From Prauserella rugosa (GTDB taxonomy: Bacteria > Actinomycetota > Actinomycetes > Mycobacteriales > Pseudonocardiaceae), in the NCBI RefSeq assembly GCF_000719975.1, contig NZ_JOIJ01000007.1, positions 287,909 to 351,908 of the forward strand: a DNA stretch of 64,000 nucleotides. The letters run 5' to 3'. The notes beneath the pieces were generated by a model. That model searched no databases. It saw nothing but the letters and a program-made list of their open reading frames with translations, and had not been told where the DNA came from. Each line of letters starts with the position of its first letter. Position 1 is the stretch's first letter. Below are positions 41,592 through 51,180 of the stretch, piece by piece. A program made the translations under genes and the position numbers.

Positions 41592-42215
41592 GGCAACTCC
41601 TCGTGGGACTGGACATTCGCGGTTGGATGCGACCGGCCTGCCACGATCCAGTTGTTCGGACCTGCGGCCTCCCGGGCGGCGGTCCCACTGTATTAACCGC
41701 GCAAAGCGATCACAACGGGTGCTCAACACGAAAGGATGGGTGGCGCAGGTCACCCTCCCGGCAGCGAGTTGGATTATGAAACACTACGGACGGTGTTCTC
41801 GCTGCTCGAGTTCACAGAGGTAGAAGTGAACGCTTAGTAACAGGATGGTGGGTTTCTTCCACTTCTGAGCTAAGAGGGTTACGTGTTCACGGGACGTTCG
41901 CTACTCTCTGCCTCTACTTACTCGGGAATCGGGTTCCACGCTCACTGAACTGAGTGTCGAACAGTGTCGAGGGGTGGATTCCCGCGACGGGATGAAGACC
42001 GTCGTCAGGTGTCAGCGCCTCGGCGGATGGGACGAGCACTCATCCGGGGGCGTGGTGGCCGGCGCGTGCACTCACGGCAGCCGGCGATCGGTCCGGCGAC
42101 CGATCGCCATCGGTGTGGCTGGCGGCTCGGTACCCGGGGCCGGCACGAGAAGGTCCCGGTCGGGATGGCCAATCGGTAGGAGTCGCAGGGCTCGAACTTT
42201 GGGAGTGTGCTCGTA
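41592..42215. other. 624-bp intergenic region between ABC operon and conservon
   Basis: No credible gene in either direction. The part 41690-41960 is clearly less GC-rich than the rest of the window (runs such as GTTACGTGTTCACGGG and CTTAGTAACAGG), fitting divergent promoters for the ABC operon and the conservon. The right half is GC-rich and holds an 11-bp perfect hairpin (42083-42108). Confidence 0.6.
42083..42108. promoter_or_regulatory. perfect 11-bp inverted repeat upstream of conservon
   Basis: GGCGATCGGTC-CGGC-GACCGATCGCC: a perfect 11-bp stem with a 4-nt loop, about 108 bp before the kinase start. It may be an operator or a leader hairpin; no T-run follows, so a simple terminator is less likely. 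Confidence 0.6.
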
Positions 42216-45200
42216 GTGCTCGACGAGAAGGCGGAGGAAGGGCAGGCCGGCGGCGACGGCCCCCAAGGCCCGGCCGCCGAGGCGGCCGCCTCCCCGTCGA
42301 CCCGCGAAGGGTCCGGTAACGGCGGCTCCGGACGCGGCCTGCGCAACTGGCGGCTCCGATCGAAGCTCGCACTGATCCTCATCATCCCGACGATCACCGC
42401 GCTCGTGCTCGGTGCCCTGCGGGTGTACGAATCGCTGGACCGTGCCGACCAGCTCCGCCAGACCGCGGACCAGGTGCAGCTCGCCGACCAGATCAGCAAC
42501 GTCGCGCACCACCTCCAGAGCGAACGCGAACTCGCCGTGCTCAAGCTGGGTGCTCCCAACCCCAACGACGCGCGCAGGGCGGGCCTGTTCGAGGCGCAGG
42601 TGGAACAGACCGACCGCGCCGTCACCCGACTGGGTGGAATGGCGTCCGACCTCACCGTCGACGACCCGGCGATGCAGGCCCGCTACGAAGCGGGTGTCGG
42701 CAGGCTCGAGGCCCTCGACTCGATGCGCCAGGCGGTCTCCGAGGGGCAGATGACCCCGCGGACGCTCCTCGACCGTTACTCCCTGCTCATCACCACGCTG
42801 GTGCAGCTCGACCGTGAGGTCACCACGGCGATCAGCGACCAGGAACTGCTCCGCGACAGCAACGCGATCCACGCGCTGTCCGAGGCGAAGGAGTACATCT
42901 CCCTCGAAGGCGCGATCGTCTCGCTCGCCGCCCAGTCCGGCGACTTCCCGCAGTACCTGCTCGACGACGCCAAGAACGCCACGGCGAGCGGCGACTCCGC
43001 GATCGACGACTTCCACGCCTACGCCTCGCTGGAACAGCGGCAGTTCTTCACCGACACCGTCGCGGGCACCGAGCTCGACCGCAGGCAGATGCAGCGTGAC
43101 CAGGCCTACGCCCGCGTCGAGCGTGGCGAGCCGCCGGCACTGAACGAGCAGGAGTTCACGAACGACGTCTCGGTCTCCCGCGACAAGTACCGCGAGGCCG
43201 AGTCGGGTCTGCTCGACGAACTCGAGTCGGAGTCGGCGGGGCTGGCCGACTCGGCGACCTTCTCGGCCTGGCGCGACGCGGCCATCGTCGCGGTCGCCCT
43301 CATCGCCGCACTGGCGTTCATGCTGTGGGTGTCGCGCCTGATGCTCGCGCCGCTGCGCACCCTGCGGGAGAATGCGCTCGAGGTGGCGTACGTCCGGCTG
43401 CCGGAAACGGTCCGCCGGATCCTGGCCGACCCGAACCCGATGGAGGCCTCACGGCAGGCGATCTCCCCGGTGCCGGTCGAGACCAAGGAGGAGATCGGCG
43501 AAGTCGCCCGGTCGTTCGACGTGGTGCACGAACGCGCCGTCCGCATGGCCGCCGAACAGGCCCTCCTGCGCGAGAACGTCAACGGCATCTTCGTCAACCT
43601 CTCGCGGCGCAGCCAGCGCCTCGTGGAGCGCCAGCTCGGCGTCATCGACAACCTCGAGTCCGACGAGCAGGACCCGGACCAGCTGGCGCACCTGTTCGAG
43701 CTCGACCACCTCGCCACCCGGCTCCGGCGCAACGGCGAGAGCCTGCTGGTGCTCTCGGGTGCCGGCCTGTCGAAGTCGATGACCAAGCCGGTGCCCGCCG
43801 CCGACGTCGTGGGTGCGTCGGTGTCGGAGATCGAGCAGTACGCGCGGGTCGAGGTCGGCGGCGTTCCGGACGTGGCCGTGCACGGGCGCGCCGTCAACGA
43901 CCTGGTGCACCTGCTGGCCGAGCTGCTCGACAACGCCACCTACTTCTCCGAGCCCGACACGAGGATCAGCGTGCGGGCCGCGGTGACGCGCAAACGTTCG
44001 CTCGCCATCCAGATCACCGACCGTGGTGTGGGCATGAGCGAGCAGCAGTTCGCCGAGGCCAACGAACGGCTCGCCGACCCGCCGGACCTCGACGTGTCCG
44101 TGACCAGGCGCATGGGCCTGTATGTGGTGGCCCGCCTCGCCCAGCGGCACGGCATCGACGTGCGGCTCAGGGAGAACGAGGACATCGAGGGCGGCGTCGT
44201 GGCCCGTGTGGTCGTGCCGCGTGAACTGCTCACCGAGGTCGAGGCCCCGCAGGGCGGCGGTGTCCCGCCCGCCCGCCCCTCGCAGCACAACGGCTCCTAC
44301 GCCGGCGTGCCCGCCGCGGCCGAGCTGCCGATGCGCAGGCTCGACGGCGGCGAGGCCGAGCAGGGTGCGGCGCAGGGTGGTGCCTTCGACGCGGCCCAGC
44401 CCGTCGACGAGAACCGCTGGCCGGGTGTGGAGGACGTGCCCGAGGACGCCTCGGCGCTCGACTACCTGGCGAACGATCCCGACTCCGTCCGCGGCGGCGA
44501 CCAGGCCACGACCGTCATGCCCGCCATGGGCCAGTCCGGTCAGGGCGGTCAGTCCGGGCAGGGAGCCGACGACGACGAACAGCCCGGCCTGACGCCGCTC
44601 GAACAGCCGATCAGCCTCGACGACCTCGTGGGTGGCGGCAGCAAGGCGGCGGGCCCGTTCGTCAGTCCCGCGCAGCAGGAGCCGGACGACCTTCCCAAGC
44701 GCACCCCGGGTGCGAGCACCGGCGGCACATCGGCGCCGGGACAGCCCGCGTGGCCGCGGCAGGCAGAACCCGCGCAGCCGTCGCCGCAGCCCTCGCCACA
44801 GCCGTCGAACGGCGGAACCACCGGCGGTAACGGAACCGGTACGGTGCCCGGGGACAACCCGCTCGCGCTGCCCACGCGCGAGCCGCGATACGTGTCGCCG
44901 GAATCGGCGACAGGGGCCGACCCGTCGCAGGGGGCGACGGGCCAGAGCGCCCACGGTGCCGCGGGAGCGGCGCAGACTGGATCCGACGGTGCCGCACTGG
45001 AGGAAGAGGCGCCGACGAAGCGGCTGCCGATCTACCAGTCGGTACTGTCGCGGTGGTTCAGCGAGGAAGAAGACGTGCCGGAGGCAGGGGCCGGCGACGA
45101 GACCGACGATGCCGCGGCAGGGTCCGCGCGCGCCGGCGCTTCCTCCGGTGGCGCCTCCGCCGGGGGAGTACAGGAGGACTGGCGGAGCGTGTCGGACACC

Positions 45201-45557
45201 GGTTGGGAAGCGGCACAGTCGCTGCTCGAGCCGAAGGGCGAGGAGATCACGACGGCGGGCCTGCCGAAGCGTGTGCCGAACGCCTATCTCGTGCCGGGCT
45301 CGGTCACGGAGGCCGGTGGCGGTGGCGATACGTTCGCCGGCGCGTCCGCGTCGCCCCCGAGCGCGCCCGCAGCCGTCGAGAAACCGGCCGTCTCCCGGTC
45401 GGCCGAGGCGGCCAGGAACCGCATGGCCGCGTTCCAGCGCGGTTTCACCAGCGGCCGGCACGCACTGCGGGAACAACCGGAAGAAGGCACACACCAGGCT
45501 GGGTCGGGTGGATCGGACCGATCGACCGACAACGGCGTTCACGGGGCGAAGGAGTAA
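42216..45557 (+). CDS. cvnA: NIT-domain sensor histidine kinase, conservon component A
   Basis: An 1113-residue membrane kinase with the same architecture as the kinase at 34618-38040: TM1 (about 47-66), extracellular NIT-type helices, TM2 (about 352-372), HAMP, phosphoacceptor-like ELDHLATRLRRNGESLL, HATPase (N-box AELLDNATYFS, G-box DRGVGMSE), then a 430-residue Gly/Pro/Gln-rich tail. GTG 42216 has GGGAG 10 nt upstream; GTG 42207 is too close to it. It heads a conservon: GAP-like, DUF742 and GTPase genes follow on the same strand. Conservon kinases relay signals to a membrane GTPase rather than to a response regulator. Confidence 0.9.
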   Translation: MLDEKAEEGQAGGDGPQGPAAEAAASPSTREGSGNGGSGRGLRNWRLRSKLALILIIPTITALVLGALRVYESLDRADQLRQTADQVQLADQISNVAHHLQSERELAVLKLGAPNPNDARRAGLFEAQVEQTDRAVTRLGGMASDLTVDDPAMQARYEAGVGRLEALDSMRQAVSEGQMTPRTLLDRYSLLITTLVQLDREVTTAISDQELLRDSNAIHALSEAKEYISLEGAIVSLAAQSGDFPQYLLDDAKNATASGDSAIDDFHAYASLEQRQFFTDTVAGTELDRRQMQRDQAYARVERGEPPALNEQEFTNDVSVSRDKYREAESGLLDELESESAGLADSATFSAWRDAAIVAVALIAALAFMLWVSRLMLAPLRTLRENALEVAYVRLPETVRRILADPNPMEASRQAISPVPVETKEEIGEVARSFDVVHERAVRMAAEQALLRENVNGIFVNLSRRSQRLVERQLGVIDNLESDEQDPDQLAHLFELDHLATRLRRNGESLLVLSGAGLSKSMTKPVPAADVVGASVSEIEQYARVEVGGVPDVAVHGRAVNDLVHLLAELLDNATYFSEPDTRISVRAAVTRKRSLAIQITDRGVGMSEQQFAEANERLADPPDLDVSVTRRMGLYVVARLAQRHGIDVRLRENEDIEGGVVARVVVPRELLTEVEAPQGGGVPPARPSQHNGSYAGVPAAAELPMRRLDGGEAEQGAAQGGAFDAAQPVDENRWPGVEDVPEDASALDYLANDPDSVRGGDQATTVMPAMGQSGQGGQSGQGADDDEQPGLTPLEQPISLDDLVGGGSKAAGPFVSPAQQEPDDLPKRTPGASTGGTSAPGQPAWPRQAEPAQPSPQPSPQPSNGGTTGGNGTGTVPGDNPLALPTREPRYVSPESATGADPSQGATGQSAHGAAGAAQTGSDGAALEEEAPTKRLPIYQSVLSRWFSEEEDVPEAGAGDETDDAAAGSARAGASSGGASAGGVQEDWRSVSDTGWEAAQSLLEPKGEEITTAGLPKRVPNAYLVPGSVTEAGGGGDTFAGASASPPSAPAAVEKPAVSRSAEAARNRMAAFQRGFTSGRHALREQPEEGTHQAGSGGSDRSTDNGVHGAKE

Positions 45558-45560
45558 GAG

Positions 45561-46019
45561 TTGACACGCGCTGGTTCGATGCAGCCGGGTACGCCCCGGC
45601 AGGGCAACTCCGGCCAGGCCGGGAGCTTCTCCTGGCTCATCACGGACTTCGTGCACCGGGTGCCGGGCGTCGCGCACGCCGTGGTCGTCTCCGCGGACGG
45701 TCTGTTGCTGGCCTCGTCGAAGGGGCTGCCCAAGGACAGGGCCGACCAGCTCGCCGCGGTGGCCTCGGGACTGACGTCCCTCGCCCGCGGTGCGGCGCAG
45801 GTCTTCGAGGGCGGCCCGGTGGCCCAGACCGTGGTCGAGATGGCGAACGGGTTCCTGTTCCTCATGTCGGTGTCCGACGGATCCTGTCTCGCCGTGCTCG
45901 GTGCGCCGGACAGTGATATCGGTTTGGTCGTGTACGAGATGACCTTGCTCGTGGACCGAGTCGGACAGCAGATGACGCCCGAACTGCGCGCGCAGCTGCA
46001 AGGCAGCACGCGCAGGTGA
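45561..46019 (+). CDS. cvnB: roadblock/LC7 protein, conservon component B1
   Basis: A 152-residue roadblock/LC7 (MglB-like) protein: [45 protein letters not shown] in short pieces, and [20 protein letters not shown]. In conservons CvnB is thought to regulate the GTPase CvnD as a GAP or adaptor. TTG 45561 has GAAGGAG at 45548-45554 and follows cvnA by 3 bp. A shorter paralogue is at 47838-48248. Confidence 0.93.
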   Translation: MTRAGSMQPGTPRQGNSGQAGSFSWLITDFVHRVPGVAHAVVVSADGLLLASSKGLPKDRADQLAAVASGLTSLARGAAQVFEGGPVAQTVVEMANGFLFLMSVSDGSCLAVLGAPDSDIGLVVYEMTLLVDRVGQQMTPELRAQLQGSTRR

Positions 46020-46098
46020 GCTCACCACCGAGAACGCATGGCGCAGAGTTAGTCGATGACGTATCCGCCGACAGTGAGCACACACCGAGGAGACCGCC

Positions 46099-47121
46099 GT
46101 GGATTCCGGGTACTCACCAGGTGATCGTCGGCCGGGCCGGGGCCAACAACCCGGCAGGCCGGACGGGCAGGACGACCGCGCGGGCGGCGGGCGCGCCGAC
46201 GAGGCGTGGCGGCCGATCCGTCCCAGCAAGCGCGTAGACCGCGGTGGGGACTGGCTGTACCAGTCCGAGGAGTCGGGCGACCCGGCGGACTTCAGTGTGT
46301 CCGAGTACCGCGAGCGTCTGCTCGGAGGGCCCGGTTCCGAACTGTACGGCTCGCACGGGTCCCGTTCGGCCAACGACGCGCCGTTGCGCGATTCCCCGGA
46401 TTTCGACAGCGGCTACCACGTGCCCTACGCCGAGCAGTCGCTCAGCGGACGCAACGACTTCGCCCGCGACCTCGATCGTTACGAGGACCGCTACGACGAT
46501 CGTTACGACGACAGCCACTACGGGGACTACGGCGACGAGTACTACGGGTACGAGGGCGGCGGCTACGACAGCGGTTACCGCGCTGCCCGCGGCGGCTACA
46601 ACACGGGCGAGTTCCGACCCGGGGACTTCGGCACCGGCCAGTTCCGCGCCGTCGGCGGGGGCGAGGGACGTTTCACGCCGTCCCCGGTGCCGCGGCAGGC
46701 GTCGAACGACTCGTTCGGCGCCGAGCGGATCAACCTCGGCGGTTCGGGTCCCATACCCGAGGAGACCCCCGCCGAGAGCTCAGGGCTGGTGCGGCCGTAC
46801 TTCCGCACGAAGGGCCGGACCCGGCCGAGTCAGGACCTCGCCATCGAGACACTGATCTCGACGTCGGAGCGGGGCAGGCGGCTCGACGGTGTCCGGGTCC
46901 CCGAGCACAAGTCCATCTGCGGGCTGTGCCTCGACACCCGATCGGTCGCCGAGGTGGCCGCCCTGCTGAAGATGCCGCTCGGCGTGGTGCGGGTTCTTGT
47001 TGGTGACGTAGCCGGTCTCGGGTTGGTGCTGGTGCACTCCCCGAACACGAACGCCATGGTGGGCGACCGGCCCAGTATCGAATTCATGGAAAGGGTTCTC
47101 AGTGGCCTTCGGCGAATTTGA
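46099..47121 (+). CDS. cvnC: DUF742 protein, conservon component C1
   Basis: A 340-residue protein. The C-terminal 115 residues are the DUF742 domain: GLVRPYFRTKGRTRPSQDLA, a Cys pair in CGLCLDTRSVAEVAALLKMP and PLGVVRVLVGDVAGLG. The first 220 residues are disordered, with a Tyr/Asp/Gly-rich stretch (RYEDRYDDRYDDSHYGDYGD) of condensate-like composition. GTG 46099 has GAGGAG upstream. It overlaps the GTPase gene by 20 bp. DUF742 proteins have a winged-helix-like fold and probably bridge the kinase and GTPase. Confidence 0.92.
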   Translation: MDSGYSPGDRRPGRGQQPGRPDGQDDRAGGGRADEAWRPIRPSKRVDRGGDWLYQSEESGDPADFSVSEYRERLLGGPGSELYGSHGSRSANDAPLRDSPDFDSGYHVPYAEQSLSGRNDFARDLDRYEDRYDDRYDDSHYGDYGDEYYGYEGGGYDSGYRAARGGYNTGEFRPGDFGTGQFRAVGGGEGRFTPSPVPRQASNDSFGAERINLGGSGPIPEETPAESSGLVRPYFRTKGRTRPSQDLAIETLISTSERGRRLDGVRVPEHKSICGLCLDTRSVAEVAALLKMPLGVVRVLVGDVAGLGLVLVHSPNTNAMVGDRPSIEFMERVLSGLRRI

Positions 47122-47713
47122 TTCCGACCCGTCCACGCCTGCCGCTGCGGGACCCACGTCGTCGACGAAGATCGTGGTCGCGGGCGGTTTCGGCGTCGGG
47201 AAGACGACGCTGGTCGGTGCGGTGTCGGAGATCGACCCGCTGACGACCGAGGCGTCGATGACCGAGGCGAGCGTGTCGGTCGACGACCTGTCGGCGACGC
47301 CGCAGAAGGCGACGACCACCGTCGCCATGGACTTCGGCCGGATCTCGCTGGACTCCGACCTCGTGCTGTACGTGTTCGGCACGCCGGGCCAGCACCGGTT
47401 CTGGTTCATGTGGGACGACCTGGCCAAGGGTGCCATCGGCGCGGTCGTGCTGGTCGACACGAGGCGACTCGCCGACGCGTTCCCCTCGATCGACTTCTTC
47501 GAGAACCGCAAGCTGCCCTACATCGTGGCGATCAACTGCTTCGATCGGCTGCTGCACCACTCCATCGAGGACGTCCGGCACGCCCTGACGATCTCGCCGT
47601 CCGTGCCGATCATGGCGTGCGACGCGCGGGACAGGGAGTCGGCCAAGCAGGTGCTGATCTCCGTGGTCCAGCACGCCATCGCGCACGACTCCGGCGCACT
47701 TCAGGCAGGTTGA
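47102..47713 (+). CDS. cvnD: small GTPase-like protein, conservon component D
   Basis: A 203-residue MglA/Rab-like GTP-binding protein. P-loop GGFGVGKTT (28-36), switch-II FGTPGQHRFWFMWDDL and the base-specificity region AINCFDR, which replaces the usual NKxD. The start GTG 47102 lies inside the end of cvnC1, so translation is coupled. It is the only GTPase in a locus with two CvnB and two CvnC genes. Confidence 0.93.
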   Translation: MAFGEFDSDPSTPAAAGPTSSTKIVVAGGFGVGKTTLVGAVSEIDPLTTEASMTEASVSVDDLSATPQKATTTVAMDFGRISLDSDLVLYVFGTPGQHRFWFMWDDLAKGAIGAVVLVDTRRLADAFPSIDFFENRKLPYIVAINCFDRLLHHSIEDVRHALTISPSVPIMACDARDRESAKQVLISVVQHAIAHDSGALQAG

Positions 47714-47837
47714 CACCGGCACCCCTTGCGGCCGCTCAGGTGAAACCGGACACGGGTGAGGGGTTCGAGGTCGAGCGTCGAGTACCGGCCTAATAGTCTG
47801 ACGGCCGGTACGTGTGTGCGCGTGCGAAGGAGGGATT

Positions 47838-48248
47838 GTGACGGAACCGGGGCAGCAGGGGGATTTCGGCTGGCTGCTCACCGATTTCGTCCGCCGTGTT
47901 CGCGGTGCCGCGCACGCGGTGGTCGTCTCCGCCGACGGGCTGCTGCTCTCGGCCTCGGACGGCCTGCCCCAGGACCGCGCCGATCAGCTCGCGGCCGTGG
48001 CCTCCGGGCTCGTCTCGTTGACCGACGGCGCGGCGCGCTCGTTCAACGGCGGTCACGTCAACCAGACTGTGGTCGAGATGGACCGTGGCTACCTGTTCCT
48101 CATGTCGGTGGGCGACGGTGCGTGCCTGGCCGCGCTGGCAGCGCCGTCGACCGACATCGGCGCGCTCGCCTACGAGATGGCGCTGCTCGTCGACCGCGTC
48201 GGAAGGGAGCTCTCGCCGGAGCTCCGCGGCGGTGGTGGGGCACGGTGA
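47838..48248 (+). CDS. cvnB: roadblock/LC7 protein, conservon component B2
   Basis: A 136-residue second roadblock protein: [63 protein letters not shown] 47838 has a strong GAAGGAGGG at 47826-47834. Its stop overlaps the second DUF742 gene by four bases (GTGA). The high similarity to B1 indicates a local duplication of a B-C pair. Confidence 0.93.
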   Translation: MTEPGQQGDFGWLLTDFVRRVRGAAHAVVVSADGLLLSASDGLPQDRADQLAAVASGLVSLTDGAARSFNGGHVNQTVVEMDRGYLFLMSVGDGACLAALAAPSTDIGALAYEMALLVDRVGRELSPELRGGGGAR

Positions 48249-48919
48249 CGCCGATGCACGACCGGGACTCCGCCGACTGGGACGTCCTCCACGAGGGGTT
48301 CGACCGCGAGTACGACGCCCCCGATCGGTTCGACCTCGGCAGCCTGCCCCGGCAGATTCCCCGCGTCGAACCCATGCCCCCACCCTCGCCGCCGCAGTAC
48401 GCCTTCCCGCAGGAAGCGTGGCCGGAGGTGTCGCCGGAGCAGGTATGGCCGCAGCAGGAGGCGAACCCGTACGACCGGCCACACGCCGGTGGCAGGCAGA
48501 ACCCGCCGGCGCTGCCTCCGCAGGGTGTGCAGCCCGGGCAGGGTGCGGCGGCGCCCGCGCCGAGGAGGCGCACGCATCGGTCGCTCGTGCGTCCCTACGC
48601 GCGCACCGGTGGACGGGTCCGGCCCGCGACGGATCTGCAGCTGGAATCGCTCGTGTCGACCTACGACGTGGCGGGCGCGATGGCGGCCGGGGCGGTCGCG
48701 ACCACGGTGCAGCGGTTCATCTGCGACCTGTGCGTCGAGGTCAAGTCGGTCGCCGAGATCGCCGCCTACGCCCGACTTCCGCTGGGGGTCGTGAAGGTCA
48801 TGGTCTCCGACCTGGCCGACGCCGGAGCGGTGACGATCCAGCGCCCGGGCATGCTGTTGGGCGACCGCTCGTCGCAGGCCTTCATGGAGCGGATCCTGGA
48901 AGGTCTAAAGGCCCTCTGA
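48245..48919 (+). CDS. cvnC: DUF742 protein, conservon component C2
   Basis: A 224-residue DUF742 protein: [20 protein letters not shown], the Cys pair in [16 protein letters not shown], and [20 protein letters not shown]. The N-terminal 110 residues are Pro/Gln-rich and disordered but lack the Tyr/Asp tract of C1. GTG 48245 is within the end of cvnB2; ATG 48254 is an alternative. No second GTPase follows: the next gene is convergent, 13 bp away. Confidence 0.92.
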   Translation: MTPMHDRDSADWDVLHEGFDREYDAPDRFDLGSLPRQIPRVEPMPPPSPPQYAFPQEAWPEVSPEQVWPQQEANPYDRPHAGGRQNPPALPPQGVQPGQGAAAPAPRRRTHRSLVRPYARTGGRVRPATDLQLESLVSTYDVAGAMAAGAVATTVQRFICDLCVEVKSVAEIAAYARLPLGVVKVMVSDLADAGAVTIQRPGMLLGDRSSQAFMERILEGLKAL

Positions 48920-48932
48920 CGCCTGCGCCCGT

Positions 48933-51167
48933 TCAGGCTTCGACCAGGGCGGCGGAGGTGATGCGGTGCAGCGGGTAGCGCTCGTTATCGGAACCCTCGA
49001 GGATGCCGCCGCCGACCCGCACCGGCGTGACGACGCGCTGGGTCGCGGTGCCGTGGGAGTCGACGAACCCGATCCACACCTCACGCTGTTCGCGCGTGGC
49101 CTGGGCCAGTAGCGCCATCGTCGCCGACGTGTCCGATCCGCCGCCCGCGGGCAGGCGGACCGTCGTTCCACGCCGGGTGGTGGCCGCCCGGTCGCCCGCC
49201 CTGATGTGGGCCAGCACGGCCGAGACCTGCTCGTCGCTGATGGGAGCGGGCGCGTGCGAGGTGCGCGCGGCCGGCCGGCGTTGGGCAGGCACGCGCCGGC
49301 CGCTGGGACGCAGGTCGAGGATCCGCCCGTCGGGTCCCTCGGCGGCGGGCGTGAACCCGGCTCCGCGGAGCGCCTCGAGCAGCTCACCCAGTGGGTACGG
49401 GCTGACGAGCACGGTCGGGGCGATCCTGCGCAGTTCGTAGTCACCCGCGACCTGGTGTGCCATCACCTCGGCGATCAGCACCTCGTCGTCGCAGCGCAGG
49501 AAGGCTGCCGCCGCCCCGCCCCGCAGCCTGCCGTGCCTGCGGGCGACGTCGTCGATGAGGTACGTCAACCCCTGGGGAACGGGCGTCGCCGAGCGGGTGC
49601 GGAACAGTTCGTGCAGGTCGTCGGCGGTGCGCCCGGTGTCGAGCGCCCGCCGGACGGAGGCCTCGGTGACGCGGTAGACCGTCGCGTGTCCCGCAGACTC
49701 GACGTCGGCGACCGTCGTGATCTCCGTGGCCAGGTCGGCCTCGAGCGGTCCGGGAGCGACCACGGTCAGGTCGGCCTGGACGAGGACCTGGTCGACGGGC
49801 GTGGGCATGGCGTCGGCCATCGCACTGGCCGCCGTGTGCGGATCGTCCTCGACGAGCGCCGCGGCGGCCGACGTGATGGCGCCGAGGCCCACCATGCCGA
49901 GTGCCGATCCTTCCGACATGGTCCAGCGCACGATGTCGTCGCGGAGCCGTCCGCCGCGGCGCGGCGCGTGCCAGGCCAGGTGGGCGACGAGCTCGTCGAC
50001 GCTCTTGACGCCGGCACCTCCCGGCAGTTCCGCGAGGGTCGACAACACCCGGCGACGGAGCATCGGGGCGTTCGGCCTGCGCAGCTCCTCGGACAGCGCG
50101 GCCAGCGCCTTGTCCTTGTCGTCCCGCCTGCCTGCCAGTCCGGGCAGGCGGGGCAGCTCCAGCCACGCCTGGGCCAGCGTCATCCACCGGATCGCGGGCG
50201 GGGACGACAGCCACGAGTCGGTCAGCGTGGTCGGTACCCACTCGGGCGTGGTCTCGTTGCTGGCGACCACGAGGCCCGCGCCGACGACGAGCTCGGCCAG
50301 CAGGGCCAACCGTTCCTCGCCGACGTCGAGGTCCTTGGCGAGCCGTTTCACCTCGCGCACGCCCAGGCCACCAGCCTTGAGCACGGGCGAAGGGGTGTCC
50401 GACCACGACCGCAGCAGCGCCTCGGTGTGCCGGAGCAGTTCCATCGCCTCGCCGGCGGCCGTCTCGTCCACTGTGGACTGCTCGTGCGGATGCACCGGCA
50501 GTTCGGGTTCGGTCAGCGCGTCCTGTGAGTGGATCGTTCCGCCCCGCAGTGCGATGCCCAGCTCACGCGGCAGCTCCACCGTGCCGGAGTCCCTGCGGAT
50601 CAACAGCCCGCGGGCGAGCAGCTTCTGCACCGGCGTCTCGGCGCGCTCGAACGGCACATCGGCCGCCGCGTCCTTCGTCCTGCCGATCGGCGGTCCCGCA
50701 GCCAGGGTGCGCAGCAGTGCGTGCTCGTCGTCGCCGAGGCCGAGCGCGTCCACGTCCGTGCCGGCCAGTGCGGGCACCGATGCGCCGAGGCCTGCCGGGA
50801 ACGGTCCGAACGTCTCCCGCGCGCCCGGCGGCACCTGGATCTCGCCGGAGTCCGGGTCGTCCCACGCCAGCGCGAGCTCGAACAGCCGGTCCAGCGCGGG
50901 CCGGCCGCCCAACAGGGAGTCCAACCGTGCACGGGTGACCGGTTCGGTCTCCGCGTCCAGGACCACCAGTGCCTCGTACGTCGACAGCGTGGCGGAGTCG
51001 AGCTGTTCGCACGCCCTGGCGATGGACCCCGGCGTGCTCGCACGGGTGGCGAGCACCGAGGAGTCGGAAGGGGGCGGGGTCGCCAGGTCGCGTCGCGCGC
51101 GCAGCAACGAGGCCAGACGTTCGTCGGACAGTGTGCGCAACCAGTCCGCGAGAGCGAGGGCGGGCAT
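48933..51167 (-). CDS. helicase-associated protein, XPB partner (Rv0862c-like)
   Basis: A 744-residue protein with a repetitive helical N-terminal part (LADWLRTLSDERLASLLRAR), a PF13625-type helicase C-terminal domain in the middle (QVLVQADLTVVAPGPLEADL), and a WYL-like C-terminal beta domain (EVWIGFVDSHGTATQRVVTP, ERYPLHRITSA). It has no Walker motifs. In mycobacteria the homologue Rv0862c lies next to XPB. ATG 51167 is preceded by TATCCT with a 7-nt gap, a leaderless start. It probably works with the XPB helicase in DNA repair, based on conserved neighbourhood elsewhere. Confidence 0.88.
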   Translation of the reverse strand: MPALALADWLRTLSDERLASLLRARRDLATPPPSDSSVLATRASTPGSIARACEQLDSATLSTYEALVVLDAETEPVTRARLDSLLGGRPALDRLFELALAWDDPDSGEIQVPPGARETFGPFPAGLGASVPALAGTDVDALGLGDDEHALLRTLAAGPPIGRTKDAAADVPFERAETPVQKLLARGLLIRRDSGTVELPRELGIALRGGTIHSQDALTEPELPVHPHEQSTVDETAAGEAMELLRHTEALLRSWSDTPSPVLKAGGLGVREVKRLAKDLDVGEERLALLAELVVGAGLVVASNETTPEWVPTTLTDSWLSSPPAIRWMTLAQAWLELPRLPGLAGRRDDKDKALAALSEELRRPNAPMLRRRVLSTLAELPGGAGVKSVDELVAHLAWHAPRRGGRLRDDIVRWTMSEGSALGMVGLGAITSAAAALVEDDPHTAASAMADAMPTPVDQVLVQADLTVVAPGPLEADLATEITTVADVESAGHATVYRVTEASVRRALDTGRTADDLHELFRTRSATPVPQGLTYLIDDVARRHGRLRGGAAAAFLRCDDEVLIAEVMAHQVAGDYELRRIAPTVLVSPYPLGELLEALRGAGFTPAAEGPDGRILDLRPSGRRVPAQRRPAARTSHAPAPISDEQVSAVLAHIRAGDRAATTRRGTTVRLPAGGGSDTSATMALLAQATREQREVWIGFVDSHGTATQRVVTPVRVGGGILEGSDNERYPLHRITSAALVEA

Positions 51168-51174
51168 CGTGACC

Positions 51175-51180
51175 AGGATA
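51175..51180 (-). promoter_or_regulatory. leaderless -10 box for helicase-associated gene
   Basis: TATCCT on the minus strand fits TANNNT and ends 7 nt before ATG 51167. Confidence 0.45.

Noticed and set aside
42005..42215. Small open frames in the gap before the conservon kinase
   Set aside because: They are short, Arg-rich, lack an SD, and overlap a perfect hairpin; no family resemblance.
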